A DNA stretch of 64,000 nucleotides from JACCXG01 sp963836735 (GCA_963836735.1 CAWIKP010000021.1:1-64000), one strand, 5' to 3'. Counted from the first letter of the stretch, positions 16,977 through 26,661 are shown. Translations and numbers: made by a program. The notes: generated from the letters alone by a model not told the origin.

Positions 16977-19439
16977 ATGCGACTCACCGAACGGCTCGAG
17001 GAAGTCAGCAGTGACGTGCGGCTGGCAGTCCGTCAGCTGATCGCGGCTCCGGGGTTCACGTCAGTGGCCGCGCTGACGCTCGCCCTCGGGATCGGCGTCA
17101 ACAGCGCCATCTTCGCCCTCGCCGACGCCGCGCTGATCCGGCCGCTGCCGTTCGGGCAGGCCGAACGGCTCGTGATGCTCTGGGAGCGCACACCCGCGTC
17201 ACCGAAGACCGGCGTCTCGCCGCTGAACATGCGCGACTGGAGCCTGCAAAGCCGGTCGTTCGATGGTATTGCCTACGTCCAGCGCGGGATGGGGGGCGGC
17301 CCGCTTCTGACTGCGCCGGACGGCTCGATCGAAACGGCGGAGCGCCAGAGCACGAGCGCCAATTTCTTCGACGTGCTGAACGTGACTCCCCTTGTCGGCC
17401 GCACCTTCAAGCCCGAAGACGACGGGCCTTCGCCGCGCCTGGTGCTGCTCGGCGAAGCGGTGTGGCGCCGCCGGTTCAATGCCGATCCGTCAATCGCCGG
17501 GCGGGCCGTGCGCTTGAACGGCCAGCCCTACACCGTCGTCGGCGTGGTTGCCGCCAGCGTGCAGTTCTCGCGTCCGGCCGAGATCTGGACGCTGTCGCCC
17601 CAGTTCCCTGACACTCCCGTGCTGCGTTCCATGCGTGCCTTCGACGTCGTCGCACGCCTGAAGCCGGGCGTGACCATGGAAGCGGCGCAGGTCGAGCTGG
17701 GGATGGTTGCCGGGCGCCTTGCGCGCGAGTATCCCGAAGCGAACACCGGGACCGGCGTGATCGTCGAGCCGGTCCGGTCCGGCATCGTCGGGAGCGATCT
17801 GCAGACGACCTCGGTGTTCCTGCTGGGGGTCGTGGGCTGTGTGTTGCTGCTCTGCTGCGCCAATGTCGCCAATCTGCTGCTGGCGCGAGCGACGGCGCGC
17901 GCCCGTGAGATCGCCGTGCGGTCCGCCCTCGGCGCCGGGCGCGCGCGGATCGTCCGGCAACTGCTCACCGAGAGCCTCGTGCTCGCGGTGGTCGGCGGCA
18001 CGCTGGGCGTAGGCTGCGGGGCCGCCATCCTGAAGGCCGCGCCGTCGTGGACGCCCGCCGGGCTGTTGCCGGCGGCGGTGACGCCCGCGTTCGACGCCCG
18101 GGTTGTGCTCTTCGCCCTCGCCGCGGCGCTCATCGTCGGCGTGGTGTTCGGGGTAATCCCGGCGTGGAAGGCGACGGGAACCTCCATCGCCAGCGTGATG
18201 TCGTCGGAAAGTCGATCGACGACGGCGACCGGCCGGCTTCGGAACGTGCTCGTCGCCGCCGAAGTGGCCGCGGCGGTTCTGCTCCTCTGTGGCGCCGGTC
18301 TGCTGCTGCAGACGCTGCTGAAGCTGGTCGCCGGCGACGCCGGCTATCGCTCGACCGGCGAGTCGGTCCTGACGCTCGACTTCAGTCTGGGCACCGGCAA
18401 GAACTCACGCTATCCGACCGAGGACGCCGTCATGCAGTTCTACGACGCAGTCGGACGCGAGGTCGGTGCCCTGCCGGAGGTTCGCCGGGTCGGCTGGGCG
18501 TCGAGCCTGCCATACGGCACAAGCGAGCTCGGCCGGTGGGCGTTCGCGATCGTCGGCGATCCCGAGGCCGGGGCACGCGATCGACCGACCGCCGAGTACA
18601 CGACCGCCGATCCCGGGTACTTCAGGACGCTCGATCTTCCGGTGGTGCGCGGACGCGGATTCGACGAGCGCGACACGCTGCGCAGCGGGCCCGTGTGCCT
18701 GGTCAACGAGGCGTTCGTGCGGCGGCATTTCAAGGACCGCAACCCGATCGGCGCGCGCCTCGTGCTGACACCGCCACCGAACGGATCCGCGCAGATCCGC
18801 GAGATTGTCGGCGTGGCGCGGCAAACCAGCGGACAGCCCGATGCGCCGGAGGAACTGCTCCAGGTCTACGTGCCGCTGGCGCAGTATCCGACCGGCGACG
18901 TTTACATGGTGGTTCAGCCATCGGTTGGCGCCGCGGAGGCGCTGACGCCGCTCGTCCGCCGCGTCGTGGCCCGGATCGATCCGGCGGTGCCGGTGCGGCG
19001 CGACCGGACGCTCGAGACACTGTCGATTGAGTCGACGGCCGGCTACCGCTTCAGAGCAGAAATGGTCGGGACGCTCGCGGCGCTGGCGCTCGTGCTGGCA
19101 ATGGTCGGCGTCTTCGGCGTGCTCGCTTATACCGTTCAGCAACGGCAACGCGAGATTGGCGTGCGGATGGCGCTCGGCGCCACCGCGACCCGCGTCATCT
19201 GGCTCGTGGTCCGTGACGCCGGCTGGATGATCGCCAGTGGTGCCCTGATCGGCATCGTGCTCGCGGGATTCTCGGGACGGCTGGTCGCGACGTTCCTCTT
19301 TGGCGTCGATCCGCTCGACCCGCTGACGTTCGTGAGCGTGCCCCTGGTGATCCTGCTGACTGCAGCCGTCGCCGCCGCCGCGCCCGCATGGCGCGCGTGC
19401 CGCATCAACCCCGTTGACGCGTTCCGCCACGCTGGGTGA
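16977..19439 (+). CDS. ABC transporter permease, ADOP type
   Basis: An intact 820-residue paralogue of the 9962 gene. It begins with a conserved cytosolic segment (DVRLAVRQLIAAPGFTSVAA), a membrane helix, a MacB-like periplasmic core (YTVVGVVAASVQF), FtsX blocks (NVANLLLARATARAREIAVR, SALGAGRARIVRQLLTESL), a second core (DPGYFRTLDLPVVRGRGF) and a C-terminal FtsX set ending ACRINPVDAFRHAG. The start is supported by AGGAGA. No ATPase subunit is next to it. Its position after the kinase/phosphatase pair may reflect shared control, but a 160-bp gap separates them. Confidence 0.93.
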   Translation: MRLTERLEEVSSDVRLAVRQLIAAPGFTSVAALTLALGIGVNSAIFALADAALIRPLPFGQAERLVMLWERTPASPKTGVSPLNMRDWSLQSRSFDGIAYVQRGMGGGPLLTAPDGSIETAERQSTSANFFDVLNVTPLVGRTFKPEDDGPSPRLVLLGEAVWRRRFNADPSIAGRAVRLNGQPYTVVGVVAASVQFSRPAEIWTLSPQFPDTPVLRSMRAFDVVARLKPGVTMEAAQVELGMVAGRLAREYPEANTGTGVIVEPVRSGIVGSDLQTTSVFLLGVVGCVLLLCCANVANLLLARATARAREIAVRSALGAGRARIVRQLLTESLVLAVVGGTLGVGCGAAILKAAPSWTPAGLLPAAVTPAFDARVVLFALAAALIVGVVFGVIPAWKATGTSIASVMSSESRSTTATGRLRNVLVAAEVAAAVLLLCGAGLLLQTLLKLVAGDAGYRSTGESVLTLDFSLGTGKNSRYPTEDAVMQFYDAVGREVGALPEVRRVGWASSLPYGTSELGRWAFAIVGDPEAGARDRPTAEYTTADPGYFRTLDLPVVRGRGFDERDTLRSGPVCLVNEAFVRRHFKDRNPIGARLVLTPPPNGSAQIREIVGVARQTSGQPDAPEELLQVYVPLAQYPTGDVYMVVQPSVGAAEALTPLVRRVVARIDPAVPVRRDRTLETLSIESTAGYRFRAEMVGTLAALALVLAMVGVFGVLAYTVQQRQREIGVRMALGATATRVIWLVVRDAGWMIASGALIGIVLAGFSGRLVATFLFGVDPLDPLTFVSVPLVILLTAAVAAAAPAWRACRINPVDAFRHAG

Positions 19440-19509
19440 AGCGGCGACGCGCAATACTGCCGAGGTCGAAAATTTTATCGGCTTGCGATCAGATTTCACC
19501 TCGACTAGG

Positions 19510-19545
19510 CCCGAGGCCAGGTTCGCATCCGGCCCTCGCCTCGGG
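19510..19545. terminator. Possible bidirectional terminator
   Basis: An eight-base inverted repeat, CCCGAGGC (19510-19517) and GCCTCGGG (19538-19545), with a 20-base loop lies between two convergent genes. There is no flanking T-run, so a stem-only or Rho-assisted stop is the most that can be said. Confidence 0.35.
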
Positions 19546-19554
19546 TCTTCGGGG

Positions 19555-20632
19555 TCAGCCGCTGAACCCGTGGTCGCGCGCGAAGACGATCGCCTGCGCG
19601 CGGGACCACACCCCCAGCTTGTCAAAGACATTCGACGCGTGGTTCCGGACGGTCTTTTCGCTGATCTGCAGCCGCTCGGCGATCTCCGCGTTGCCCAATC
19701 CTTCGGCCATCAGCGTCAGCACCTGACGCTCGCGTGCCGACAGCGCGGCGAACACCAAGTCGGGCGCCGCCTGGCCGGGCTGCACGAATGCGAGCACCTC
19801 CTCCGTGAAGCGGTGCCACGCCGGCTCATGTTCGAGCAGAACGTGATTACGGGAGTCGAGCTCGACGAACTGGGCACCCTGAATCGCGCTCGCGAGCAGG
19901 CGGCCTTCCGCGACGGGAACGACTTCGTCGCCGCGCGCGTGCACGACGAGCGTCGGCGTCCGCACGTCAGCCAGTGAGGCGGAGATGTCCATCACGGCTC
20001 GTGCCTCGAGCAGCCGCGCAGCTATCTCGGCGGAGGTGGTCTTGAGGCAGAGCTCGTTGAACCACTGGAGTTGCTGCGGGGTGCCGCCGGGGATGAAGCG
20101 CGACGTGAAGACCTGCCGGAAGGTCGGGTTGTCGTTTCCCCAGTAAGCGCGCGCGAGGTCGACCATGGCCTGGTAGGCGCGTTCGCGTACCGGCGTGCCG
20201 CGCCGCATCGCTCCGCGCGCATAGGCGCCATACAGGATCATCCTGGCGACGCGTTCCGGGTGGCGGATCGCATATGTGATGCAGGCGACACCGCCCTGGG
20301 AGATGCCAAGCAGCGTCACGGGCTCGGCCGGTCCCGCGGCATCGATCACGGCTTCGAGATCGTCGGTCCACTGCGGCACGGTCAGCTGGCGCTCGTTCCA
20401 CTCGCTCATCCCGCATCCCCGCTCGTCGTGGCGCACGAACCGGAAATGCCCGGAGAAGAACTGCATCCAGTGCCTCCAGACCGGGCTTTCCCATTTGTAC
20501 TCGAGATGCGTGAGCCAGTTGGCCGCTTTGACGAGGACCGGTCCGGCGCCCGATGACGCCCAGGCCAGCCGCGTGCCGTCGGACGCCGGTGACGTAATGG
20601 ATGTGCTGACGAAACTTCGTGGGCGCGCTCAT
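19555..20632 (-). CDS. Alpha/beta hydrolase fused to a LuxR-type HTH (frameshifted near its start)
   Basis: The protein opens MSAPTKFRQHIHYV at ATG 20632. The frame changes near 20590 and continues SDGTRLAWASSGAGP and WESPVWRHWMQFFSGHFR, then the long conserved frame. The hydrolase part has the oxyanion region RFVRHDERGCG, the nucleophile elbow GISQGG (Ser), and a late VVHARGDEVVPV Asp and RNHVLLEHE His. The last 65 residues are a LuxR HTH (LSARERQVLTLMAEGLGNAE, ISEKTVRNHASNVFDKLGV). A one-component regulator whose sensing domain is an enzyme fold is plausible. Ligand unknown. All triad residues appear present. Confidence 0.85.
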
Positions 20633-20750
20633 GGCAGGACCGGGACATTTGTCTCACACCCGATGCCCTGATGTCAGCCAGACCGGGACAAAGCGCCGAT
20701 ACCAGCGACGCCCTCACTGCGGCATCCTCGCTCTGGACAAGGAGGGATGC

Positions 20751-21617
20751 ATGTTCAAGCGGTTCCTGTTCTTCACCTATGGCGTGGCGTGTTACCTGGT
20801 CTTTCTTGCCACCTTTCTGTACGCCATCGCGTTCGTCGGCGGGTTTGCCGTGCCGTGGCGCCTGGACGGTCCGCGGCAGACGTCATGGCCGGCGGCGCTC
20901 GCCATCGATAGCCTGCTGCTGACGATCTTTGCCGTTCAGCACAGCGTCATGGCGCGGCGCTGGTTCAAGGAGCGCTGGACTCAGATCGTCCCGTGGGCGA
21001 TCGAGCGCTCGACCTACGTGCTGTTCGCCAGCCTCGCCCTGCTCCTGCTGTTCTGGCAGTGGCGTCCTATCGGCGTGGAGATCTGGTCGATCGAGCACCC
21101 GTCGCCCGCGTGGCGGTCTGGACGCTGTTTGCCGCCGGCTGGGCGACGGTGCTGATCGTGACGTTCCTCATCAACCATTTCGACTTGTTCGGGCTGCGGC
21201 AGGTGTGGCTTCCGTTGACCGGCCGGCCCTACCACGAAGGTCGAATTCCGTACGCCGATGCCGTACCGCTACGTGCGCCATCCGCTGTATCTGGGGTTCC
21301 TGCTCGCGTTCTGGATGACGCCGACCATGACCGTGGCGCACCTGCTGTTCGCGCTCGCGACGACCGCATACATCGTCCTGGCCATCCAGTTCGAGGAGAA
21401 GGATCTGCTGCACGAGCACGGCGCCAGCTACCAGGAGTACCGTCGGACCGTGCCGATGTTGCTGCCCACCGGCAGAGGCCTGCGCCGGAGCGGCCTGACC
21501 AGGGGAAAGCGGGAGCGGCCACGGCGGCAGGCCTGCTCGTCGTTCTCAGCAGCTCGCCGATTGGCCTCGTGGCGGAGGAGCAACACTCCCACGCCACCGA
21601 CGCCAGCCGCCTGGTAA
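20751..21617 (+). CDS. mddA: MddA-like methanethiol S-methyltransferase, NnrU/ICMT membrane family (two frameshifts)
   Basis: Start ATG 20751 with GGAGG. The N-terminus (MFKRFLFFTYGVACYLVFLA, FLYAIAFVGGFAVP, QHSVMARRWFK) matches the MddA branch of isoprenylcysteine-methyltransferase-like membrane proteins. The frame changes near 21100 and returns near 21250. Reading across gives LINHFDLFGLRQVWL, YRYVRHPLYLGFLLAFW and FEEKDLLHEHG. Characterised MddA uses SAM to methylate methanethiol to dimethyl sulfide. The two shifts restore the frame, so assembly error is likely. The C-terminal tail past about 21470 overlaps the next gene and may not be real. Confidence 0.78.
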
Positions 21618-22051
21618 CGGTCGTGAGGGAGGCGACCGAGCGCTTCAAGGACGTCGCGGCCGCCGAAGCCGCCGGCTACGAACTTCAATTCGGCTGCGTG
21701 TCCGGGCCCGACTGGGGAGCGATGGGCCTGCATTACGTGCACTTCCCGCGGGTGCTGGACGGGAGCTGGAGAACGCGACCAGAAATCGTGATCTACGAGC
21801 CGCTGCCGAACGGCCGGCTGCAGCTGGTTGGTGCGGACTACCTCGTGCTCGCCGATGCGTGGCACCAGTCCCATTCCGAGCCGCCGCAGCTGATGGGACA
21901 GCTGTTGCACCTCTTCGAGGCCCCGAACCGCTTCGGCCTGCCGGCGTTCTACACGCTTCACGTGTGGGCGTGGAAGGACAACCCGGGCGGCACGTTCGCG
22001 AACTGGCACAAGAACGTCTCGTGCGATTCGTTCGGCGGCAGCACCCAGTGA
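21506..22051 (+). CDS. Conserved exported protein of unknown function (5' end unresolved)
   Basis: About 180 residues. A hydrophobic leader (ATAAGLLVVLSSSPIGLVAEE) is followed by a compact conserved domain: FKDVAAAEAAGYELQFGCVS, GAMGLHYVHFPRVLDGS, RPEIVIYEPLPNGRLQLVGA, LHLFEAPNRFGLPAFYTLHV and WAWKDNPGGTFANWHKNVSC. I recognise the pattern as a recurrent uncharacterised secreted family but can give it no function. No ATG or GTG precedes the leader in this frame, so a further indel near 21480-21510 probably hides the start. It follows the methyltransferase closely. Confidence 0.7.
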   Translation, partial: KAGAATAAGLLVVLSSSPIGLVAEEQHSHATDASRLVTVVREATERFKDVAAAEAAGYELQFGCVSGPDWGAMGLHYVHFPRVLDGSWRTRPEIVIYEPLPNGRLQLVGADYLVLADAWHQSHSEPPQLMGQLLHLFEAPNRFGLPAFYTLHVWAWKDNPGGTFANWHKNVSCDSFGGSTQ

Positions 22052-22078
22052 CCATCGCAGGCCACGAGTGCGTCCCGT

Positions 22079-22265
22079 TCAAGGGCGGTCGATTGCCCGG
22101 AACCACTCGACCGCCCGCGGCAGCGCCTGGATCCAGCTGTTGACGTGATCGAAGCCGCGGAGCGTGCGCACCGCGATTGTGGCGCCGCGGCGCCGCAGCC
22201 GTTCCACCGACACGAGCGCGTCCTCATAGGGCACCTCTTCGTCGGTCGTGCTGTGGAACGCGAGC
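22079..22265 (-). pseudogene. Remnant of an alpha/beta hydrolase C-terminus
   Basis: A 61-codon open segment without a start codon reads LAFHSTTDEEVPYEDALVSV, RLRRRGATIAVRTLRGFDHV and NSWIQALPRAVEWFRAID, then stops. The Asp in STTDEEVP and the His in GFDHV sit where the acid and base of a hydrolase triad are found in dienelactone-hydrolase-like enzymes. An in-frame TAG immediately precedes it and no N-terminal domain is present, so it is a decayed 3' fragment. Confidence 0.6.
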
Positions 22266-22328
22266 TACCCCAACCGTTGTCATCTTCCGCGGGCCCTTTG
22301 CGATCTCCCTAATAAAGGAGAAGACGCG

Positions 22329-23333
22329 ATGGCCACTGCCCGCTTCCTGGAAATTCTGAGGTGCAACGGAGTCGACCAGGGCGCGACACCCCATACAGGG
22401 ATAGTCGTGCCGTTCAAGGGTGAGAACCAGGTGGTGCTGGAGACCTCTGGCATGAACCTGGTGCTTCAGCGATCGCCGCTGAACTTTCAGGAGTTCGAAG
22501 GCTATGACCTGACCACCCGGATGCTCCAGGGCGTGCAGGAGGAATTGTCAAAACCCGGCGTCGACCCGCAGCAGCGGGACGCCTTCATGCCCTCGACCGA
22601 TTGGCGCCGGCCGCGGTTTTTCCGGGTCCTGGGGACGATCACGACCGGATTCCCGGGAATGCTGGTGAACGTCATGCCGCGCGGAGGGGCCTCGCCGGCG
22701 GCCACGCTGCAGGTCGCGGTTGTCGATCGTCTGGTCGCCAAGGTGGCGATTCGCAACGTGCGGGCGCGCGATGCCCAGGGCACCATGCGATATCACGCCA
22801 GACGGCCCTGCGAGCCGGCGAAGGAGGTGGCCCAGATGAATGCCATCTGGCGGCCGCAGACGAACATCGTCTTCGAGCTCGTTCCTTCGACCGACCTCGA
22901 CGTCGACCACACTGACGCGAAAACGCGGGAGGAGCTCAGGATCGCCTACGGGATGAAAGACCCGCCAACGTTCGCCGCGGAGTCCACGGTCTGGTCGGAC
23001 AAGAACTCGGGATGGTTCGCCAGGCACAGGGTCCCGGGCACACACATGACCTTCTTCGTCGTGCACAAGCTCGTTTCAGGCGGCAACCTGGCGACCGGAA
23101 GAGGGACTGAGCCCGCGAACGGCACCATGAACCGCCCGACAGGAGTCGGGTTCATTGCCGACTCGCGGCTGCCCAGCACCCTCGCACACGAGGCCGGCCA
23201 CTTCGTGGGCGACATGCCGCACGACGGCACCGACATCAAGCTGCTGATGCGGGGAGACGGCGCCGGGTACAAGATCCCGTTCGCGCTCGCGGAACGGTTC
23301 CGAAAGTCTCTCGCCAAGCGGAAAGTCGTGTGA
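22329..23333 (+). CDS. Putative zinc metallopeptidase with HEAGH motif
   Basis: A 334-residue protein. ATG 22329 is chosen because AAGGAGA precedes it. An early domain is rich in beta strands (TGIVVPFKGENQVVLETSG). The central part has VFELVPSTDLDVDH. The C-terminal third holds STLAHEAGHFVGD, an HExxH zinc motif with His287, Glu288 and His291, followed by HDGTDIKLLMRG, where the Met may form a Met-turn-like segment. No signal peptide is seen, which is unusual for such a peptidase. Family not recognised. Catalysis is inferred only from the motif. Confidence 0.65.
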   Translation: MATARFLEILRCNGVDQGATPHTGIVVPFKGENQVVLETSGMNLVLQRSPLNFQEFEGYDLTTRMLQGVQEELSKPGVDPQQRDAFMPSTDWRRPRFFRVLGTITTGFPGMLVNVMPRGGASPAATLQVAVVDRLVAKVAIRNVRARDAQGTMRYHARRPCEPAKEVAQMNAIWRPQTNIVFELVPSTDLDVDHTDAKTREELRIAYGMKDPPTFAAESTVWSDKNSGWFARHRVPGTHMTFFVVHKLVSGGNLATGRGTEPANGTMNRPTGVGFIADSRLPSTLAHEAGHFVGDMPHDGTDIKLLMRGDGAGYKIPFALAERFRKSLAKRKVV

Positions 23334-23370
23334 GCGCCGCCCTGTCGGGGGCTCCCGCCGGTTCCGAGCC

Positions 23371-25044
23371 CTATTCGAGCCTGAGGTTGCGCCAGTAGGC
23401 GTTGCCCGGTGCGGACTCCGGACCGAGCAGCACGCGCTGGATCAGGCGGATCGTGACGGTCTGCCCCGCGAACGCCTTCAGGTCGACGTCCACGGTCTGC
23501 CACTCGCGATCGGCGCTCCTGGCCTGAACAGTGCGCGTCAGCAGCTGGCCGGTTCTCGACGTGAAGATCCAGGGCCCAGGCGCGGCCCCCGTCAACGCCG
23601 ACGTCGACGCGCAGCCTTGGCGCGGCACTCAGCGTGGCCCGCCGCATCAGGACGACGCCGCGCACTTCGTCGCGCGGATAGGTCGCCAGGACGTCGCCGT
23701 CGAGGTGCGTGTTGCCGCGAATCCCGCGCATGCCGCCGCCGGCGCCGCCTACGCCGGCGCGCAGCAGCTTCCAGTCGGGGTTCCAGGTACCTGCATGAAG
23801 TCGCCGGTCTGAAACAACTCCGCCGGCTGCGTCTCCGGCTTCCTGCAGCTTGCAACGGAGACGGCGTCGGCGGTGGCGGTCCCGTTGTTCGCGGCGATGA
23901 ACTGATGTCCGATCGCGGCCGTCCGCTTCGCCAGTTCGGCAAGGCTCTCGTCGACTGGCGGGGTCAGCTTCACGCCGCCGAGCTGATCGCCCGCGATCCG
24001 ATCGCCCAGCCGATCGATCAGCCAGGGCGGCAGGCCCCTGGTTCCCTTCATTGCGCCGACGACCGCGCCGGCATTCGCCGCGTTGCAGTCCGCGTCGGTG
24101 AAGTCCGCCGCGCGGAACGCGTGGTTGACGGTCTGCAGCCAGTCGCCGGCGCCGAACCACACCGCCATCGCCATCAGCGCGCCGTTCGCCGACCGCGTTG
24201 TTCGTCGCCGGATACTCGATGTGCCAGCGATCCTCGACCGCGGTGGCGACGTCCTCCGCACTGGCGCCGGCGTCAGCCATCGTGACGACGAGGTCGAGCG
24301 CCTGACGGTACGGAGACCTGGGATGAATGAGCCGCGCCGCCTTCCGCACGACCTGGCGCGAATCGTTCTCGACGAATGCCAGGCTGATCATGCCCGCCAT
24401 GAAGACGGCGCCGTCGGCGCCCTCGGCGTAGCCGTTGACGTGCCCGTACTCGCGCGCAATCCTCGCCGCCGTGTTGGGCATGCCGGGCGTGATCAGGCCG
24501 TACACGTCCGCGCTGAACTGCGGGCCGATGGTGAACCAGAGCCGGTTGTAGCGGGGATGACCCGGTATCGGGTGCGTTGAGCCCGCTGCGCGAGCAACAG
24601 GCGCGCCTGCTCACTGGACCCCCACGCGCCGGCGCTGTTCAGCTTCCACTGCTCCCCGAGCTGCGCCGCGGTCATGTTGATCCCGAACCGTTCGAACGCC
24701 CGCACGGCGACCATCTCGTAATACCAGTCGTCGTCGATCGGCATCCCTTTGAAGCGATCCGGGATCGTATCCACGATAGCGGCGGCGGCCGCGCGGTGCT
24801 CGAACGCGAAACCCATCAGCGTGGCGGCGATCTGTCCGTACCAGGACGCGCGAATCCGGTCCTCGTACTCGGCGGCGCTCATCGTGAGCACGCTGCCACG
24901 CCTGGCGCCAGCCTGTTCTGCCGTGACCGTGGCCACAGGCTCACCCGCCGAGAGCATGAGGTTCGCTCCAACGGCGGCGATCGCGATCGCCATGACGGCG
25001 CCGAAGGAGAGCTGTATGAGCCTCCACCGGCCAGTCGCAGACAT
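23371..25044 (-). CDS. Exported ADP-ribosylglycohydrolase family protein with C-terminal beta domain (four frameshifts)
   Basis: Starts at ATG 25044 with GGAGG and has an N-terminal signal anchor (AVMAIAIAAVGANLML). The ADP-ribosylglycohydrolase core includes ASWYGQIAATLMGFAFEH, the metal-binding IDDDWYYE, NSAGAWGSSEQARLLLAQ, INGY-type GHVNGYAEGADGAVFMAG, and DADCNAANAGAVVGAM. The frame changes near 24565, 24193, 23785 and 23600, and a jelly-roll-like tail ends GNAYWRNLRLE. Family enzymes remove ADP-ribose or hydrolyse related N-glycosidic bonds. Export and the added beta domain suggest action on an extracellular glycoside. It lies 20 bases after the 25065 gene, probably in one operon. Confidence 0.8.
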
Positions 25045-25064
25045 GCTCGAGCCTCCCGTCGACT

Positions 25065-25536
25065 TCAGCGAATGACAACGTAGTCGGTGTAGACGCTGAG
25101 GGTCCCGGGCTCGACATACTTGTCGAGCTCCTGGTTGAGGGCAAGCGGACGTTGCAGCACGGGTGCGAACGCCGGAGAGACTCCGCCGCCTTCCTTCGGA
25201 AAAATGGCGTCGCGGGTCTTCTCCCCGTCGAAGATCAGGAACAGCGCGTAGCTCCCCTTCTGGGCGCCGCGATCGGCCCGGGCGATGTAGCCTTTCAGCC
25301 CCGGCACCGCCCCTTCCCAAGCGGGGTTGTAGGTACGTACGGACGAAGCCCTCGAACTGGGTCGCATCCACACCGGCCTTCAGCTGCAGTTCACGCACCG
25401 CGATTACTTCCCCGGTCCCGGTCCGGGACGACTGGGCGAAGACCGGAAGGATCGTCCCCAGGGCCGCGATCGCAAAAGCCGCGAGCGCGAACGGGTGTTG
25501 CGGGATGCTGATGCTTCTGTGGCGCTGAGTACACAT
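25065..25536 (-). CDS. Exported hypothetical protein (frameshifted)
   Basis: Start ATG 25536 with AGGAGG. A signal peptide (FALAAFAIAALGTILPVFAQ) is followed by a short alpha/beta domain: VIAVRELQLKAGVDATQFEG, then, after a frame change near 25325, KGYIARADRGAQKGSYALFL and FDGEKTRDAIFPKEGG, ending LSVYTDYVVIR. The spacing resembles NIPSNAP or dimeric alpha-beta-barrel (ABM-like) proteins, but this is only a resemblance. It is first gene of the operon with the exported ADP-ribosylglycohydrolase. Confidence 0.65.
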
Positions 25537-25599
25537 CGCAGGCCTCCTGGTGTTGCGGAGACGAAACAACGGTGCGTCGAGCGTAGATGAGGGCCGCGG

Positions 25600-26028
25600 C
25601 TATTTCTTCACGGCGGCCTTGGCGGCTTCGACCAGCTCCACGGACCACCATTTCTCCGAGTCCACCTGCTGGGCCTGATCCACGCCGATGACGACCCGGT
25701 CACCCGGGGTCAGCGGCCGCACGTCGATCACCATCGTCGAGTATTTCGTGCTGCGCTTTTCCAGCGTCCGGCGGCCGGGAGCCGCCTGCCTGGAGCGCAA
25801 GGTGCCGTCCCCGTCGAAGATGAACGCGATCACCGTGAACTGTTCCAGGTCGTTGTCGGTGAGGTTGGTCGCCGCGTAGAGCAGGACCGCGGGTTCGCCA
25901 TCGACGATGTTCAGGATCTTCGCGTGGTCGAGCCGCACCGGCGAATTCGGCGCCTGAATGACGGTCGGCGTCACCTCAGCCGCCGAGACGGCGAACCAGG
26001 CAATGATGGCTGTCGCAAGTAATGTCAT
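25600..26028 (-). CDS. Exported hypothetical protein
   Basis: A 142-residue protein with an N-terminal signal peptide (LLATAIIAWFAVSAAE). The mature part is beta-rich with KILNIVDGEPAVLLYAATNL and QFTVIAFIFDGDGTLRSRQ, then PLTPGDRVVIGVDQAQQVDS, and a Lys-rich end. It resembles an immunoglobulin-like or FxLYD-type extracellular domain, but no family is assigned. It is on the same strand as and just upstream of the ADP-ribosylglycohydrolase pair. No partner is certain. Confidence 0.65.
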   Translation of the reverse strand: MTLLATAIIAWFAVSAAEVTPTVIQAPNSPVRLDHAKILNIVDGEPAVLLYAATNLTDNDLEQFTVIAFIFDGDGTLRSRQAAPGRRTLEKRSTKYSTMVIDVRPLTPGDRVVIGVDQAQQVDSEKWWSVELVEAAKAAVKK

Positions 26029-26076
26029 CGAGGCATTATGCAGCCGGCGGCCGGGAATGAAAATCGGGGGATGACG

Positions 26077-26460
26077 CTAGCCAGCGTAGACGCCATAGCC
26101 AAGAACGCTGGCGAGGGCCACGAGCCCGGCGCCGGCCACCTGGAACTCCCATGACCGCTCCACGGAAACCCTCGCCATGATCCTCAACCCCAATTTCGGT
26201 GCACAGAAGCGAATCAGGCTCTTGATGAGGAGGCCCCAGCCCACCAGTGTCAGCACGAGAGGTATCCCCGTCCATCTGTTGTGAAACCCGACAATGACGG
26301 CTCCCAGTGGCAGATTCAGAAACCCGTCCACGAAGGCGCCAGCTTCCCCCTTGCCGATCAGGAGGATGAAGAACTCCACCCAGGCCTTGGGCTGCAGGAT
26401 GTGCGAGAGACCAATGATTCCGAACAGAACGATGGCAAGGACTTCAACAGATCTCTCCAT
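26077..26460 (-). CDS. Small integral membrane protein
   Basis: 127 residues from ATG 26460, preceded by GGAGG. Four hydrophobic segments are visible: VEVLAIVLFGIIGLSHIL, FVDGFLNLPLGAVIVGF, GIPLVLTLVGWGLLIKSLI and VAGAGLVALASVLGYGVY. The repeated GW/GF pattern and even spacing suggest a compact four-helix inner-membrane protein. Function and family unknown. Confidence 0.65.
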   Translation of the reverse strand: MERSVEVLAIVLFGIIGLSHILQPKAWVEFFILLIGKGEAGAFVDGFLNLPLGAVIVGFHNRWTGIPLVLTLVGWGLLIKSLIRFCAPKLGLRIMARVSVERSWEFQVAGAGLVALASVLGYGVYAG

Positions 26461-26661
26461 CCGCTCCTCCGCGTGATGCCCTGAAGTTGTCTTCCTAACA
26501 CGTGCTGGCATGCGGCCGGACGCTCGCCCCTGCTCCGGCGCGCCCGCCCAAAACTGTCCAGGATCCTGACGCAGACTCTCTCGGCCGCCAACCCTCGAGG
26601 TTCGGAATCACAAATCGGCAGTTCGTGTCGGATCCCGCCTGCCGTTCACGATCTTCAATGT

